Origin: Chloroflexus aggregans DSM 9485
GTDB taxonomy: Bacteria > Chloroflexota > Chloroflexia > Chloroflexales > Chloroflexaceae
Reading direction: 5' to 3'
Length of the DNA stretch: 64,000 bases
Assembly: GCF_000021945.1 (NCBI RefSeq)
Contig: NC_011831.1
Span: 2,121,353-2,185,352 of the forward strand
Part shown: one piece after another, positions 1 to 10,033 of the stretch
How positions within the stretch are numbered: position 1 is the stretch's first letter
How the letters are laid out: each line of letters starts with the position of its first letter
The notes under the pieces: generated by a model
What the model was told of the DNA's origin: nothing
The model's input: the letters and a program-made list of their open reading frames with translations, nothing else
Database searches by the model: none
Program-made: the position numbers and the translations under genes

Positions 1-654
1 CGCGTGTGATTGGTAAGGTGTGAGTTCGAGATACGCCACCTGCGCTTCACTATCAATGTAGAGAACACGCGCACCGCTCAACAACCGACACGCATAAGGG
101 CGCGGCTGTAGTGGTGTATCCGGCGGTAGTACGGTCGGTGTCCGCCCCTCGGCAACACTACGTGCCCGATCGCAAACATCTGCGGCGCCACTCGGATCGT
201 TGAACCCGATGTTCACCCGATCATGGTGGGTCAACGGGCCGATAGTTTCGGTACTGAACGGTACCGGCACCATTCCCGGTGTTAAGGTTTCACCGTTGGG
301 ATAGACCGGCTGAGCCGGCGATTGCGCCGTCACCATTGATGGCTGAAGCAAATCATTGGCCGAAAGATTACGGGCAGCATACTGGCCGATAACCTGCGCC
401 GGCGAAGCAATACCGGTCAATTGTATTGGACGATGACGCGGCAGTAATACCACTGTCAGATCATCAGCACTGAGTTGATGACCATACGGAACATCACGGG
501 CGAGTATCACCACCGGTTCGCTTTGACCGGCCTCAAGAAAGGCGATCACCGTAAATACCGCCGTCACGATTAAGCCTAAACCGATCAGAATAGCCGGTAG
601 TGGATTACTACGCCGACGGGTGAGGGCCTGATTGAGCGTGCCAAGGGCCGACAT
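1..654 (-). CDS. cpaB: CpaB/RcpC-type Flp pilus assembly protein, partial
   Basis: The reading frame starts at an ATG at 654-652, preceded by an AAGGAG ribosome binding site, and runs off the left edge, so the C-terminus is missing. About 218 residues are visible. A short basic N-terminus is followed by one membrane segment (about residues 17-43) and then a SAF-like domain (about 48-110, with the PVVILARDVPYG stretch), the layout of CpaB/RcpC proteins that assemble the outer parts of Tad/Flp pili. It lies 22 bp downstream of a TadE-like gene on the same strand, which supports a Tad pilus role. The family call rests on architecture and context; the distal part cannot be judged. Confidence 0.8.
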   Translation of the reverse strand, partial: MSALGTLNQALTRRRSNPLPAILIGLGLIVTAVFTVIAFLEAGQSEPVVILARDVPYGHQLSADDLTVVLLPRHRPIQLTGIASPAQVIGQYAARNLSANDLLQPSMVTAQSPAQPVYPNGETLTPGMVPVPFSTETIGPLTHHDRVNIGFNDPSGAADVCDRARSVAEGRTPTVLPPDTPLQPRPYACRLLSGARVLYIDSEAQVAYLELTPYQSHA

Positions 655-676
655 ACAAACTCTCCTTTCGCTACAG

Positions 677-1189
677 TTATGGTCGTTCCAACCGATCAAC
701 CGTATCTGCCGCACGAATACGTGGTCGGACTTCGCCTAACCCAAACAATCCGCGCAATACCGGTTGCACTTCTGCGCAAAGCAATGGTGTGGTGGTACTG
801 ATCGAACCACACACGCCTCCCTGAGGCAGAACCGTCCAGCGCGTATTGGCCGCCAAAACAACCGGATCAACTCCACCGAGATGGGCTTGCTGCAAATTCA
901 CGAGCAAGAATTGGTGTGCTACTTGCACAAGAGCGGCACATTGGCCGGGCGACTGGATCGTTACCGACTGACATACCCGATTACCACGCAGAGCCTGACC
1001 ATTCCGCGCTAAAACGGCATAATCGATCTGTTGTACTGCCGAACGAGTAGCCTGTTGCAATGCGTCTTCGAGTTTGGCAACGGCGAGCCAGAGATTGGCA
1101 AGCTCGATCACCACTAACACGAAGAGGGTGAGTATCGGCAGCATCAAAGCTACCAGTGGCAAGGCCTGACCATGAACGCGGTACACCAT
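677..1189 (-). CDS. TadE/TadG-like pseudopilin
   Basis: A 170-residue protein with a short N-terminus and one hydrophobic segment at about residues 9-32 containing Q-A-L-P-L-V-A-L and a following E-L-A-N, the typical TadE/TadG membrane anchor. The rest is predicted to be outside the membrane and carries two cysteine pairs (CQS/CAAL and CGS/LLCAE) that could form disulfides. TadE-like proteins are minor pseudopilins of Tad/Flp pili. The start is supported by AGGAG six bases upstream. It sits 9 bp after another TadE-like gene and 22 bp before cpaB, so the three form one operon. Confidence 0.78.
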   Translation of the reverse strand: MVYRVHGQALPLVALMLPILTLFVLVVIELANLWLAVAKLEDALQQATRSAVQQIDYAVLARNGQALRGNRVCQSVTIQSPGQCAALVQVAHQFLLVNLQQAHLGGVDPVVLAANTRWTVLPQGGVCGSISTTTPLLCAEVQPVLRGLFGLGEVRPRIRAADTVDRLERP

Positions 1190-1198
1190 CGACAGCTC

Positions 1199-1600
1199 CT
1201 ACTGTTGATCGCGCTCGGCAGCACGAGTAGCATTGGCCCGCACGACAAGCTCATCCCCGAACGGTAAGAGGGCAATTGGTATCCACAATGCTGCGCGATA
1301 CCGTACTTCAACAGTGATCGGGTCATAACGCCGACACGGACGACGAGGGCACGCTATGACTACTTCGCTGTTTGACGGCGTTACCCACGCACTTCCGGCA
1401 AGTGCTTGCCGAGCGGCAGTCTCGGTTGCGGTACGGTCACCACCGGTCAATGCAGCTTGATGTGCTGCCGCTCGCGCCGCTTGATTAACGGCATAGTGTG
1501 TGAGGAGAAGCTGACCGACGCTAAAGAGACCAACCACGAGCGTGAGCAAAATCGGTAACGCAAGTGCCATCTCGATAAGCGTTTGACCTTCTTTTCGCAT
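1199..1600 (-). CDS. tadE: TadE-family pilus assembly protein
   Basis: A 133-residue TadE-type protein. The ATG at 1600 is preferred because AGGAG lies seven bases upstream; an ATG six codons earlier (1618) has no good site. The N-terminus MRKEGQTLIEMALALPILL is the classic TadE pattern: a basic residue, G-Q-x-x-I-E, then one membrane helix (about residues 12-32). The outside part contains C-P-R-R-P-C-R-R. TadE pseudopilins help build Tad/Flp pili used for attachment. It is followed at once by a second TadE/G-like gene and by cpaB. The prepilin peptidase and the secretion ATPase are not in the window. Confidence 0.85.
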   Translation of the reverse strand: MRKEGQTLIEMALALPILLTLVVGLFSVGQLLLTHYAVNQAARAAAHQAALTGGDRTATETAARQALAGSAWVTPSNSEVVIACPRRPCRRYDPITVEVRYRAALWIPIALLPFGDELVVRANATRAAERDQQ

Positions 1601-1692
1601 GAAGAAACTCCTTTCCATGTATCAACCGAATAACGCACGAACGACGGCGGTGAACGGCTCTGATGTCTTGGCATAAATCTCACCAGTTGAAG

Positions 1693-4600
1693 TTAATTAC
1701 CGGGTGCCACGAGTGAACGAGGCACAAGGAGCGTAATATCAACCTGCTCGGTGATCAGTTGGCGAGCCGGATCGGGTAATGGCACGACCGGTACCGGTGG
1801 CAGTGGTACCCCACCAATACTGCCCGGCGCCTGATTCACAATCTGCACCTCGATTTCGAGCTGGATCGTGAGCTGCACCTGATCGAGCATGTCAGTCGTG
1901 TAGAGATAGACGTCAGAGCGCATTGCCGGCGTCGGCGGTCGTCCCCAATAAAGATGGGCCTGATCGTTGAGATCACGTTCGCGCAAGACGATAGCACGCA
2001 ATTGGTCACGACTCTGTCCGCCGAGATAGCCATAGATGCATCCGGTAAGCAGTTGGGGCTTTAGTGTCGGACGTAACCCCTCGCGACATCCGGCAACCCC
2101 ACGGCTATCAGCCGCACGAGGATCGAACCGTTGCTTCCCAACTTCGATTGTTGCCAAGCTCCAACCCACTACCCGCACCCGATAGGCATACGGCCATGGC
2201 AATGGCTCATCGGCAAAGGTCACGTTTGCTAATTGGGGAGTCAGATCGAGCACCTCGCCGGCAGGCCACGCAATGGCAGCGCCTTCCGAAAGGTAGACAC
2301 CGTTCGTCTGGTTCGCATCATGCATCGCCGGATCGAGAGTCGAGCGGATCGCCACCTGTAATTCGCCGGTAGCCCGACCGATCGTTGATGGCGGCGGTAC
2401 CACAGAGACGGTTAGCGTCGCCACGTTATCGACCGGATCATCTGCCGGAGTTACCGTCGAAATCCGCGCTGTCGCCGGCAATACCGTACCGGCGGGAACG
2501 TTCGTCTGGACGACTACCTCAATTCGTCCGGCGGTTTGCGGGTTCAGCGTACCGAGATGCCAACGAAGCCGCTGACCGTTGCGCGTCGAGGGGGAAAGGC
2601 TTGCACCGACGAATTGCACATCAGCCGGCAATTCTAGTTCGAGAACCGTATTGGCAGCAGCACGGGTCTGAGTTGGCCGGCGATGGTAGCGGTTACCATA
2701 ATCGATAGTGTAGGCAAAAACACTGCCTTGTCCGACAATACTCGCCGGGCCACGCAACAGGACAAACGGATTAGGACGAACGATTGCCACGGTAGCATTG
2801 GCGGTATTATCACCTTGCGCGGTGCTCAATTCAGGTGTAGCAGTAGCAATCACAGCTTGAGCCGTCAATTGATCAAGCGCAATCGTCGCCGGTAGCGTAA
2901 AACCGATCCGCAACTCACCACTCGTTGCCGGTGCAACATCGCCGAGCGCACACACGAATTGTTGGGCATTACGCTGGCAAACCGACGGCACAGTAGTGAT
3001 AGTGATTGCTGTCGGCAGATCAATAGTCAGCACCATCGCCCGTGCCATACCGCTACCGTTGTTTCGGTAGCTCACGAGCAAACTGTTTGCCTCACCGGCA
3101 GCAGCCGGCGTTGGCGTAAAAGCCACACTCACGGCCAGATCAGGCCGCACATGCACCGTTCTCGTGGTAGCGACGTTATCAAGCGGTATATCACCCGCCG
3201 TCGTTGTCATGACCGTCACTCGATTATCAAGCCGATCGGCGGCATTCGGTCGGGGTCGTGTGAGAATACTAACGGTCACTTCCTGATTGGGACTAAGGCC
3301 GGCAAGGGTACAGCGTACCGTTCGCTGAATACCTTCGTAGCGACATGCTCCGGCCGGTGCCTGCAAGAAGCTGACAAAATCAACTTGTGACGGTAACGGA
3401 TCGGTAACAACAACATCGTTTGCGACCGCACTACCACGATTAACCACACGCAGGGTATAGAGCAACTCATCACCACTCAGCACCACCGCCGGCGCACTTT
3501 TACTCACACTCACTTCCGCCCGCGTCAACTGAGTTATCTGCTGCGCGCGGTTGTTGGTAGTGTTATCGTCGGCAGGCGTCGCACTAACTGTCGCGATTGC
3601 CGTTACCGTTTGAACAAGATTATTACCAATAGAGGTAGGGGCGCGCACACGCACGTTTATCGTACCGGTGGAACCTTGGCTCAGACGTGGCAACTGCCAG
3701 ATAAGCCGTGTTCCATCTTGACGAGTCGGCGGTTGATCGGCGGTGAGCAACGTTGCCCCAACAGGCATCTCGAGCTGAATAACGACATTATTGGCGATGC
3801 GTTGACCGGTATGGCGATAGGTCATCATGTACTGTAGTTCATCGCCAACTACCGCCACGGTGGGAGCACGCAAATCGATGCTCAGATCCATTTGTGGCTG
3901 CAATCGGACCAAGCCAACATCAATATCAGTACGCATCTCTCCGTGTCCCAGCACAATCACCGAACTAAAGCTCGTTCGTTCATCAATATCACTATCCCGC
4001 TGCGGATCTCCACCAATTGTTAGGGGCGCAAAAGCGTGGCCGTCAGGCAACGTCACAAACACCCGGTAGCGCCCCGGTTCGAGACCGGCAAACGAGTAGG
4101 ATCCCTGAGCATCGCTAAATGTTGTTCGTGGATAGGAAGTGACTTGTGGAGCCGAGCCGGGTAATCGTTCGAGCCGCAATGACACACCGGCAACACCGGC
4201 TTCGTTATTGTCTTGCAGACCGTTCCGATTCTGATCCAGCCACACTCGATCACCGATCGCGGCGGGTTGGAACTGGCGTGTTAAACCAATATCGACGTTG
4301 CGAACCGATTCTTCCCGTAGCGGTAATGGCAAAGCAGTACCGGTCACCCCATAACCGGTATGCCGTCCGGCAAACTCAACGACTCCAAAGGTAGGATGCG
4401 CATCACTATCGCGCGTATCATCGCCACCGACATTCACCGGTGCATAGACCATACCGGCCAATGGGCGACCGGGAGCAAATTCGGCAGGTGCGACTCGTAC
4501 ATGCAATGCACGGTTAGGCGGCACAGCAACGGTATAGTTTCCACTGTCATCGGTTACCACCTCACCCAATGGAGTTGATTGATCGGGTGCCATTACTTGC

Positions 4601-6252
4601 AGTGTTACACCGTTGAGCGGCGGCTCAGTAGCTTCCCGAATACCGTTACCGTTGACATCATGCCAAAGCTGACCGCTGATAAAGGCGTATGTGCAGAGTA
4701 GTTCAAGATCACCTAATGCCGTTGATTTGTTACTACCGGGCGGAATAAGGGTAATTGCACGGAAGGGATGTGGTTGATTCCTATGATAGGCCATTAACCC
4801 TGACGAATTATATCCTAACAAAGACGTAACAACTATCTGCTCAGAGCCGTTTGGATGGGGAATTGCCAGTAAGCTCCCCATGTGATTTTCGACATGGGAC
4901 GGTGTATCGCCGGAATAGCCATGGAGGTGATCGTTCAGCCAGTCAGAGCGATTAGCGAGATACACACGGCTAGGGTCATTGATGTCAACCTGATCTCTTC
5001 GCGAAATGGCTGACAATTCGAGTTGCCACTGCCCGTTTATGAACCGGTAATTAAGCGTATCACCCTGCGCAATTGTTGTGTAATCATCCGCCGGTGGTGG
5101 CCCGAAGAAGGTAAGATCACCAACCCGATCTCGCAATCCCAGGCGTAGTTCTTGACCATCAGGACTAAATTCAATATCGGTGAGAAAAGGCTGAGGATGA
5201 AAGATAGCACGCGAAGGATTATAAATTTGAAGTTTCTCAAGTTGTTCATTCCATGCATTCCAACCAGTTATACTGTCTTTCGCCTTCTTTATCTGAATAG
5301 CCCAGAGGTAAGTCGAACTATGAAATCGTTCATTAAATACAGAAGTTACAAGTGGTTGTGCGATCACGCGCTGCCAAGAGTCAGTATTAACGATCCATTC
5401 TAAGACATACGCATTTGGTTCGCCGTTGGGCGAAGCCGTATCGGTAACACCGACAAACAAGCGCGAATTACCGGTAACCAAATCGGGTGTAGGGGCAAAC
5501 TCAAGGGCGAAAGGGCGTAAATTGTTTAACGTTTGCTGATTCGATGTGATCATCGAATACTTAATCGATAATGGTTCAAGTCGTTGTGGCGTAGGTTGCG
5601 TAATATCGTAGCGCTCAATCCGACGCGCAGCGAGGTTCATAATGTATAGTGTTGTCCCATCAGGGCTAATCTCCATATCGCCGAGACCGGTTCTGCCCAC
5701 ATATGCCAAAATCGCTTTGTCCTTTCGGTCGGGAACCGAACGCTCCTGACCTGCATCTGGCACGGTAAACGACTCATACCACTGACCGTCATCAAATCGG
5801 TACTCATACACGCCGCCGACACCCAACGGGCCAAAACTGGTAAATCGTCGGGTAAAGGCAGCAGCAAATAACCGTCGAATCCCACTGATAGAGCCATCGT
5901 CGTAAGCCAAACCGTATACCGAACCAATACCACTATGTCGCGCTATCCGCTGACTATGACCACCCTGTATCGTCCCAATCGGCACAAGCGGTTGTTTGGC
6001 GCCACTGAGTGTTACGCGCACAAGGGCCGGATCGCTAGCCGGCACCGGCGCAAAGATTGTGTCGGCGAAACAGGTGGTAGCAATGGCTACATCTCCGCTC
6101 AAACACGCAACGGCACTCGCAAAACCGCGATCACCGGTTTGTGCAGCAATAGGTCCCGGTAATGTCAGCAACGGTATGAACACGAAGAGCATAACAAATG
6201 CCCAGCCGATCAATCGGTATGCCGATTGGTAGAAGCGAGTATGAGCGGTCAT
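1693..6252 (-). CDS. large secreted surface protein with SdrD B-like and DUF11 repeats
   Basis: A 1519-residue exported protein with a signal peptide (about 1-38, ending in P-I-A-A-Q). Residues about 40-515 look like a beta-propeller-like region without recognised catalytic motifs. Two SdrD/Cna-B-like domains follow (about 521-640 and 664-765), each with the W-x-D-x-N-x-N-G-x-x-x-x-x-E calcium-loop pattern. Then come about four DUF11 repeats (starting near 789, 914, 1036 and 1160), marked by V-x-x-G-D/Q-x-x-x-Y and N-x-A-x/V-D-N. The last 240 residues are unassigned. No sortase motif is visible. The start is supported by AAGGAG five bases upstream. It precedes the TadE genes by 92 bp, so it may be part of the same surface programme. 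A structural or adhesive role is inferred, not shown. Confidence 0.8.
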   Translation of the reverse strand: MTAHTRFYQSAYRLIGWAFVMLFVFIPLLTLPGPIAAQTGDRGFASAVACLSGDVAIATTCFADTIFAPVPASDPALVRVTLSGAKQPLVPIGTIQGGHSQRIARHSGIGSVYGLAYDDGSISGIRRLFAAAFTRRFTSFGPLGVGGVYEYRFDDGQWYESFTVPDAGQERSVPDRKDKAILAYVGRTGLGDMEISPDGTTLYIMNLAARRIERYDITQPTPQRLEPLSIKYSMITSNQQTLNNLRPFALEFAPTPDLVTGNSRLFVGVTDTASPNGEPNAYVLEWIVNTDSWQRVIAQPLVTSVFNERFHSSTYLWAIQIKKAKDSITGWNAWNEQLEKLQIYNPSRAIFHPQPFLTDIEFSPDGQELRLGLRDRVGDLTFFGPPPADDYTTIAQGDTLNYRFINGQWQLELSAISRRDQVDINDPSRVYLANRSDWLNDHLHGYSGDTPSHVENHMGSLLAIPHPNGSEQIVVTSLLGYNSSGLMAYHRNQPHPFRAITLIPPGSNKSTALGDLELLCTYAFISGQLWHDVNGNGIREATEPPLNGVTLQVMAPDQSTPLGEVVTDDSGNYTVAVPPNRALHVRVAPAEFAPGRPLAGMVYAPVNVGGDDTRDSDAHPTFGVVEFAGRHTGYGVTGTALPLPLREESVRNVDIGLTRQFQPAAIGDRVWLDQNRNGLQDNNEAGVAGVSLRLERLPGSAPQVTSYPRTTFSDAQGSYSFAGLEPGRYRVFVTLPDGHAFAPLTIGGDPQRDSDIDERTSFSSVIVLGHGEMRTDIDVGLVRLQPQMDLSIDLRAPTVAVVGDELQYMMTYRHTGQRIANNVVIQLEMPVGATLLTADQPPTRQDGTRLIWQLPRLSQGSTGTINVRVRAPTSIGNNLVQTVTAIATVSATPADDNTTNNRAQQITQLTRAEVSVSKSAPAVVLSGDELLYTLRVVNRGSAVANDVVVTDPLPSQVDFVSFLQAPAGACRYEGIQRTVRCTLAGLSPNQEVTVSILTRPRPNAADRLDNRVTVMTTTAGDIPLDNVATTRTVHVRPDLAVSVAFTPTPAAAGEANSLLVSYRNNGSGMARAMVLTIDLPTAITITTVPSVCQRNAQQFVCALGDVAPATSGELRIGFTLPATIALDQLTAQAVIATATPELSTAQGDNTANATVAIVRPNPFVLLRGPASIVGQGSVFAYTIDYGNRYHRRPTQTRAAANTVLELELPADVQFVGASLSPSTRNGQRLRWHLGTLNPQTAGRIEVVVQTNVPAGTVLPATARISTVTPADDPVDNVATLTVSVVPPPSTIGRATGELQVAIRSTLDPAMHDANQTNGVYLSEGAAIAWPAGEVLDLTPQLANVTFADEPLPWPYAYRVRVVGWSLATIEVGKQRFDPRAADSRGVAGCREGLRPTLKPQLLTGCIYGYLGGQSRDQLRAIVLRERDLNDQAHLYWGRPPTPAMRSDVYLYTTDMLDQVQLTIQLEIEVQIVNQAPGSIGGVPLPPVPVVPLPDPARQLITEQVDITLLVPRSLVAPGN

Positions 6253-6292
6253 GGCAGCTCCTTACGGTAGTTTGGCGCATGCACTCACCCAA

Positions 6293-6314
6293 GGCGACAC
6301 CTATCGGTGTCACC
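6293..6314. other. stem-loop between two surface-protein genes
   Basis: GGCGACACC and GGTGTCACC form a 9-bp stem with one mismatch around a TATC loop, in the 96-bp gap between the gene ending at 6349 and the gene starting at 6252. There is no T-run on the minus strand, so it is a weak terminator or mRNA-processing candidate at best. Confidence 0.4.
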
Positions 6315-6348
6315 GGTGAGTACATTTGGTTTGCACAAACGAGCGAGA

Positions 6349-7407
6349 CTAGCGACTGACGAGAGGCACGTACACGGTGTGTACCGTCGGTGGAGTAGTA
6401 AACATCATCGGTTCGCTGGTTTGACCGTTACCGGCCCGATCGAAGAGCTTAAAACTGATACCAGCAGCTTGAGCGGGGACAGTTTCAACGCCGATAGTGA
6501 TTTGGAACGGCGTTGCAGCAGTGGCAAGACGCACTGTTTCCGGTAATCGCACTTCACTTTCGCGCAGTATATGGAACACCGGATCGTTGATTGATGCTCC
6601 TGTGTGATCGATAAATTGCCATTCAATCGCCCACGGGAGTTGAGCATAGGTATCGGTAAATTGCCCGATCATGGTCAACTGATGACCATGATCGGCTGGC
6701 CCAATCGTTGCTGCAATTGCAGATAGTACAGGTGGTGTAGTGTCGCGAATGATCTCAATTTGACGGAACTCACGATTGTTTGCTCGATCGACAAATTCAA
6801 AATAGAGCGTTATTGGGCCCTCGTTGAAGGGTAGCCTGTACGTATAGTATTCATCGGTAAGGGGAATGTCATAACCCACCAACATATCACTCGTTATACC
6901 CGCCGATATAATACCGGTACATTCTTGATCGTCGAGTACTTTGAGCTTAATGGTATCTTGATTGGTATAACCAACTATTGCACGCGATGACCATAAGAGA
7001 TCAACATCTACATCAACCGACCGATCGATTGCGAACGGTGAACTCAACACAAACGTACTCCCATCCTGCTTGCGTAACTCAGCATAGAATGTGTGGTGCT
7101 GACATAAGGGGTTGCCGGTATCTGGTGGTGGTGATACATATTGAAATGCAAAACCATTCCCAACCGGTAACTCCTCCCACGCCTCATCATCTGCCGGCAG
7201 TTCATTCCAACGCCAACGTAATTCCTGTGTCGTTGGCGGAAGATAGGAAAAGTCCACGGCAACTTTACCGATCTGGTCTACGTAATTGCTGAGGTACATC
7301 AACGGTGTCGGGGTATGAGTTTGAGCAACGACCCGATGTGGAATTAATCCAACAGACACGAGCAAGCTAACCAGTACAATGAATACGATCTGCCGACGAA
7401 GACTCAT
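6349..7407 (-). CDS. secreted protein of unknown function with C-terminal PLVSR tail
   Basis: A 352-residue protein with an N-terminal signal peptide (about 1-28, ending V-V-A-Q). I do not recognise an enzyme family. The body reads like Ig-like or beta-sandwich segments: 'DTTPPVLSAI' at about 230 is a phrase typical of Ig-like repeats in secreted proteins, and 'FKLFDRAGNGQTS' near the end resembles Big-type domains. The last residues, VYVPLVSR, match a tail also seen near the end of the protein at 42701-46213. The ATG at 7407 has GAGGAG seven bases upstream. It lies 20 bp after the haloperoxidase-like lipoprotein gene, so the two are probably cotranscribed. Confidence 0.7.
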   Translation of the reverse strand: MSLRRQIVFIVLVSLLVSVGLIPHRVVAQTHTPTPLMYLSNYVDQIGKVAVDFSYLPPTTQELRWRWNELPADDEAWEELPVGNGFAFQYVSPPPDTGNPLCQHHTFYAELRKQDGSTFVLSSPFAIDRSVDVDVDLLWSSRAIVGYTNQDTIKLKVLDDQECTGIISAGITSDMLVGYDIPLTDEYYTYRLPFNEGPITLYFEFVDRANNREFRQIEIIRDTTPPVLSAIAATIGPADHGHQLTMIGQFTDTYAQLPWAIEWQFIDHTGASINDPVFHILRESEVRLPETVRLATAATPFQITIGVETVPAQAAGISFKLFDRAGNGQTSEPMMFTTPPTVHTVYVPLVSR

Positions 7408-7427
7408 TGTTCAACTCCTCTTAAACG

Positions 7428-8723
7428 TTAGCGCGTGAGCACGTAAATAACCACATCACGTCCCAATGCCATTCCTTGCGCTCCATCCATCACCCAATGC
7501 ACGCCACCAACAATCCGCGAGCGCGTCGCATCGTCGGCAAATTGGGCAAACACCTCACGATGTTGCGGAAAGGCAGCGATCAGGATAGACGCGGCTGCCG
7601 AACTTAAGGAAGCATGGCCTGACGGATACGAGGGATGCGGCGGTGTCGGTAGTTCTGGTTGCCATGAAGAATCGAGCGTTGCCATCCACTGCTCTGGACG
7701 AATAAAACCGTAGTGATACTTGTTGTTCCAACACGCTACCATCGTGTCATGCATTGCTACCCCCAGATGAGCGAATAACGACGTTATCTGCATCTGATCG
7801 AGATTGCTCAGAAGCGCTGTTGTGATTGCCGTCTTAAACCAGATACCGGCAGGAGTGACCGTACCGATGTCCGCATGCCAACGCCATGCCAATTCTCGAT
7901 GCTCATCGGTAATCGTCTGTTGGGCACTGTAAAAGACCTTACGCTCCTCCTCCATCTGATCGCTATCCCACGCCGGTGGTGGCGGGAGAATGATGGTATC
8001 GCCGGCAGGCAAGGCTACCGTTTTCACCTCACCCCAATGCGGATCAAGTGCCAATTTATCCGTCTGCCAGCCACCGGTCATCGGTAATGACACCTCGACA
8101 AAAGCGTCACTACCATCCTGCTTGGCCCACGCTACGATCTCATCACCTACAACGCGCCCAATTTGAAAACTGTATTCGAGTTGTTCTGGCGAAACCGGAT
8201 CGCGCAACCACAAACTCTGCCAACGTGCCTCTTGCACGTACTGGTCGATCAGATCGCTGTGCTGCGGATGTAGGTAGCGCAAAACAGACCAAGCAGCACC
8301 GGCGAGCAACGCCGGTTGATCGACCGGTTCGGCGGTACCGGCCTCGTGCCCGATGATCATGGCATCGTTCAACGCAACCGATACCAACATTAATTCGCGA
8401 GCAGCCCGATTGGGAGTCACGCCGTCTTGCGCAATCCATTCCAACAATTGCCGTAACCATTCGCTGGAAGATGTCACGGCTAGTCCTCGAAATGGCTCCG
8501 TCGGCGGTTCAGGGCTAACGCTGTTGGCCCGTGCGGCCGACAGTACCGCCGACGGATCGGTGACGAGCCAGAGACGTGGGATCAGTGGACTGGTTAATTT
8601 CCCCTGTGGTGGCCTACCGTGCATCGGTGTTGCACCGGGTACAGACAACGCCGGCGCATTCGTCAGTGGTGCCGAACAAGCGGTGAGCATAATAAGAAGA
8701 AGGAGCAAGTTCATAAGACGCAT
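7428..8723 (-). CDS. vanadium-dependent haloperoxidase/PAP2-like lipoprotein
   Basis: About 431 residues from the ATG at 8723. That start gives a clean lipoprotein signal (hydrophobic LLLLLIM followed by lipobox LTAC, Cys16); starting at 8816 would bury it. The PAP2/vanadium-haloperoxidase active-site blocks are present: K-Y-H-Y-x-F-I-R-P, then S-Y-P-S-G-H-A-S near residue 366 and R-x-V-G-G-V-H-W-x-x-D near 407. Members of this family are vanadate-dependent haloperoxidases or acid phosphatases; the sequence does not decide between them. Lipidation would place it outside the cytoplasmic membrane. It heads the minus-strand run that ends in the Tad genes. Confidence 0.82.
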   Translation of the reverse strand: MRLMNLLLLLIMLTACSAPLTNAPALSVPGATPMHGRPPQGKLTSPLIPRLWLVTDPSAVLSAARANSVSPEPPTEPFRGLAVTSSSEWLRQLLEWIAQDGVTPNRAARELMLVSVALNDAMIIGHEAGTAEPVDQPALLAGAAWSVLRYLHPQHSDLIDQYVQEARWQSLWLRDPVSPEQLEYSFQIGRVVGDEIVAWAKQDGSDAFVEVSLPMTGGWQTDKLALDPHWGEVKTVALPAGDTIILPPPPAWDSDQMEEERKVFYSAQQTITDEHRELAWRWHADIGTVTPAGIWFKTAITTALLSNLDQMQITSLFAHLGVAMHDTMVACWNNKYHYGFIRPEQWMATLDSSWQPELPTPPHPSYPSGHASLSSAAASILIAAFPQHREVFAQFADDATRSRIVGGVHWVMDGAQGMALGRDVVIYVLTR

Positions 8724-8884
8724 GGAACACCTCGGCGGTTCAAAACGTGTGCTCATATATAAACCGCACGAGATGACAAAAAGATGCGCGGAAAATTGCG
8801 CAAATTGTAAAGACACCGTGGAATCGGTTGGTGCCGGCTATGTGTACGGCCTGGGAGCTGACACGAGTGAGATGAGCTGACACT

Positions 8885-8905
8885 CCCACGGCTAAAGCCT
8901 GTGGG
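8885..8905 (-). repeat. right-end hairpin of IS copy 1
   Basis: On the minus strand CCCAC-A-GGC, TTTA loop, GCC-GTGGG forms the imperfect palindrome found at the right end of all three copies. In IS605-type elements such a hairpin is the single-strand recognition site of TnpA and lies within the 3' guide-RNA (omega RNA) region of tnpB. The tnpB stop codon falls in its loop. Confidence 0.75.
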
Positions 8906-10033
8906 GTTCTCGGTTCTGCGGCCCGCCCAACGGCAAAGCCTCCCCGAAGGCGGTGCCCCCGCCCTTCTTTAGGATGTTAAGCGCAGCATTATGATCGCGG
9001 TGCAATTCACAACCACAATACGGGCAGGAGTGCCAGCGAACGGCAAGCCGTTTGGGAACGGACTCGCCACAGCGCGCGCATATGTGCGACGTTCCGGCAG
9101 GGTTGACTTCCACACGACTCGCCCAGCACGTGCAGCCTTGGCGAGCAGGATATTCAGAACGATGCCCCATCCGGCGTCGGAGATCGATTTGGCAAGGGGA
9201 TGGTTCCGTACCATCCCCCGAATGTTCAGTTTCTCAACCACAATATGGTCATCCTCATTGACCGGTGCGCGGGCGATTGTGTGAGCAAAGTCCCGTCGCG
9301 CCCGCTTGACCTTCAGGTGAGCGTTCGCAAGCAACGTGCGTGCCTTACGGGAGCGATTGCTGCCCTTCACGCGACGAGAAAGCCGCCGTTGTGCTTGTTT
9401 CAGCTTACGTTCGGCGGTGCGATAGGAGCGCGGGTTGGCAATCTGCACGCCGTTCGACAGCGTTGCAAACGACTCACGTCCAACATCAATCCCTACCGAC
9501 CTGCCAGGTGGCGGGAGTGGTGATGGTGCAACAGCACACACGATGTGTGCGTACCATCCATCCGCGTTGCGAACGATGATACAGATGTTTGGCGTACCCT
9601 CAACCGGGCGATCGTTGTGCAGCCGGAGAGCGCCGATTTTGGAGAGAACGAGCCGTCCCTGCTCCCGCTTGACGCCGTTGCCCCACCGGGGATAGGTGAA
9701 GCTATCGTACCGGCCCCGCCCTTTGCAGCGCGGATACCCCGCCTTTTCACCGGCGTTCACCCGCCGAACGAACGCTTGAAACGCGCGGTCTCCTCGACGC
9801 ACGACATCCTGCACCACTTGGGAGTGGACACGCTGCAGATGCGGTACCTCCCGTTTCAGCATAGGCAGGCTGGCGCATTGGCGCGCAAAGCCGATGGACT
9901 CGCCACGCTCCCGATAGGCGGTCTTGCGCTCGCTTAGAGCGTGATTATAGCGTTGGCGGCAGGTTTCCACCGTCTCAGAAAGACAAGCCACTTGAGCAGG
10001 TGTCGGACGCAACTTGGAGACGAACGTTTTCAT
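8892..10033 (-). pseudogene. tnpB: tnpB (RNA-guided nuclease), frameshifted
   Basis: Related over its whole length to the TnpB genes at 23219-24334 and 34676-35818. The frame from 10033 is intact through the RuvC-I aspartate (V-G-I-D-V-G) and the RuvC-II glutamate (V-V-E-K-L-N), then breaks near 9112, where one base of a CCACCACG run has been lost. The remaining C-terminus (zinc finger C-x-x-C...C-x-x-C and RuvC-III H-R-D-H-N) continues in another frame to 8892. The product would therefore lack the zinc finger and the third catalytic residue. Its start overlaps the tnpA stop by four bases, as in intact elements. Confidence 0.9.
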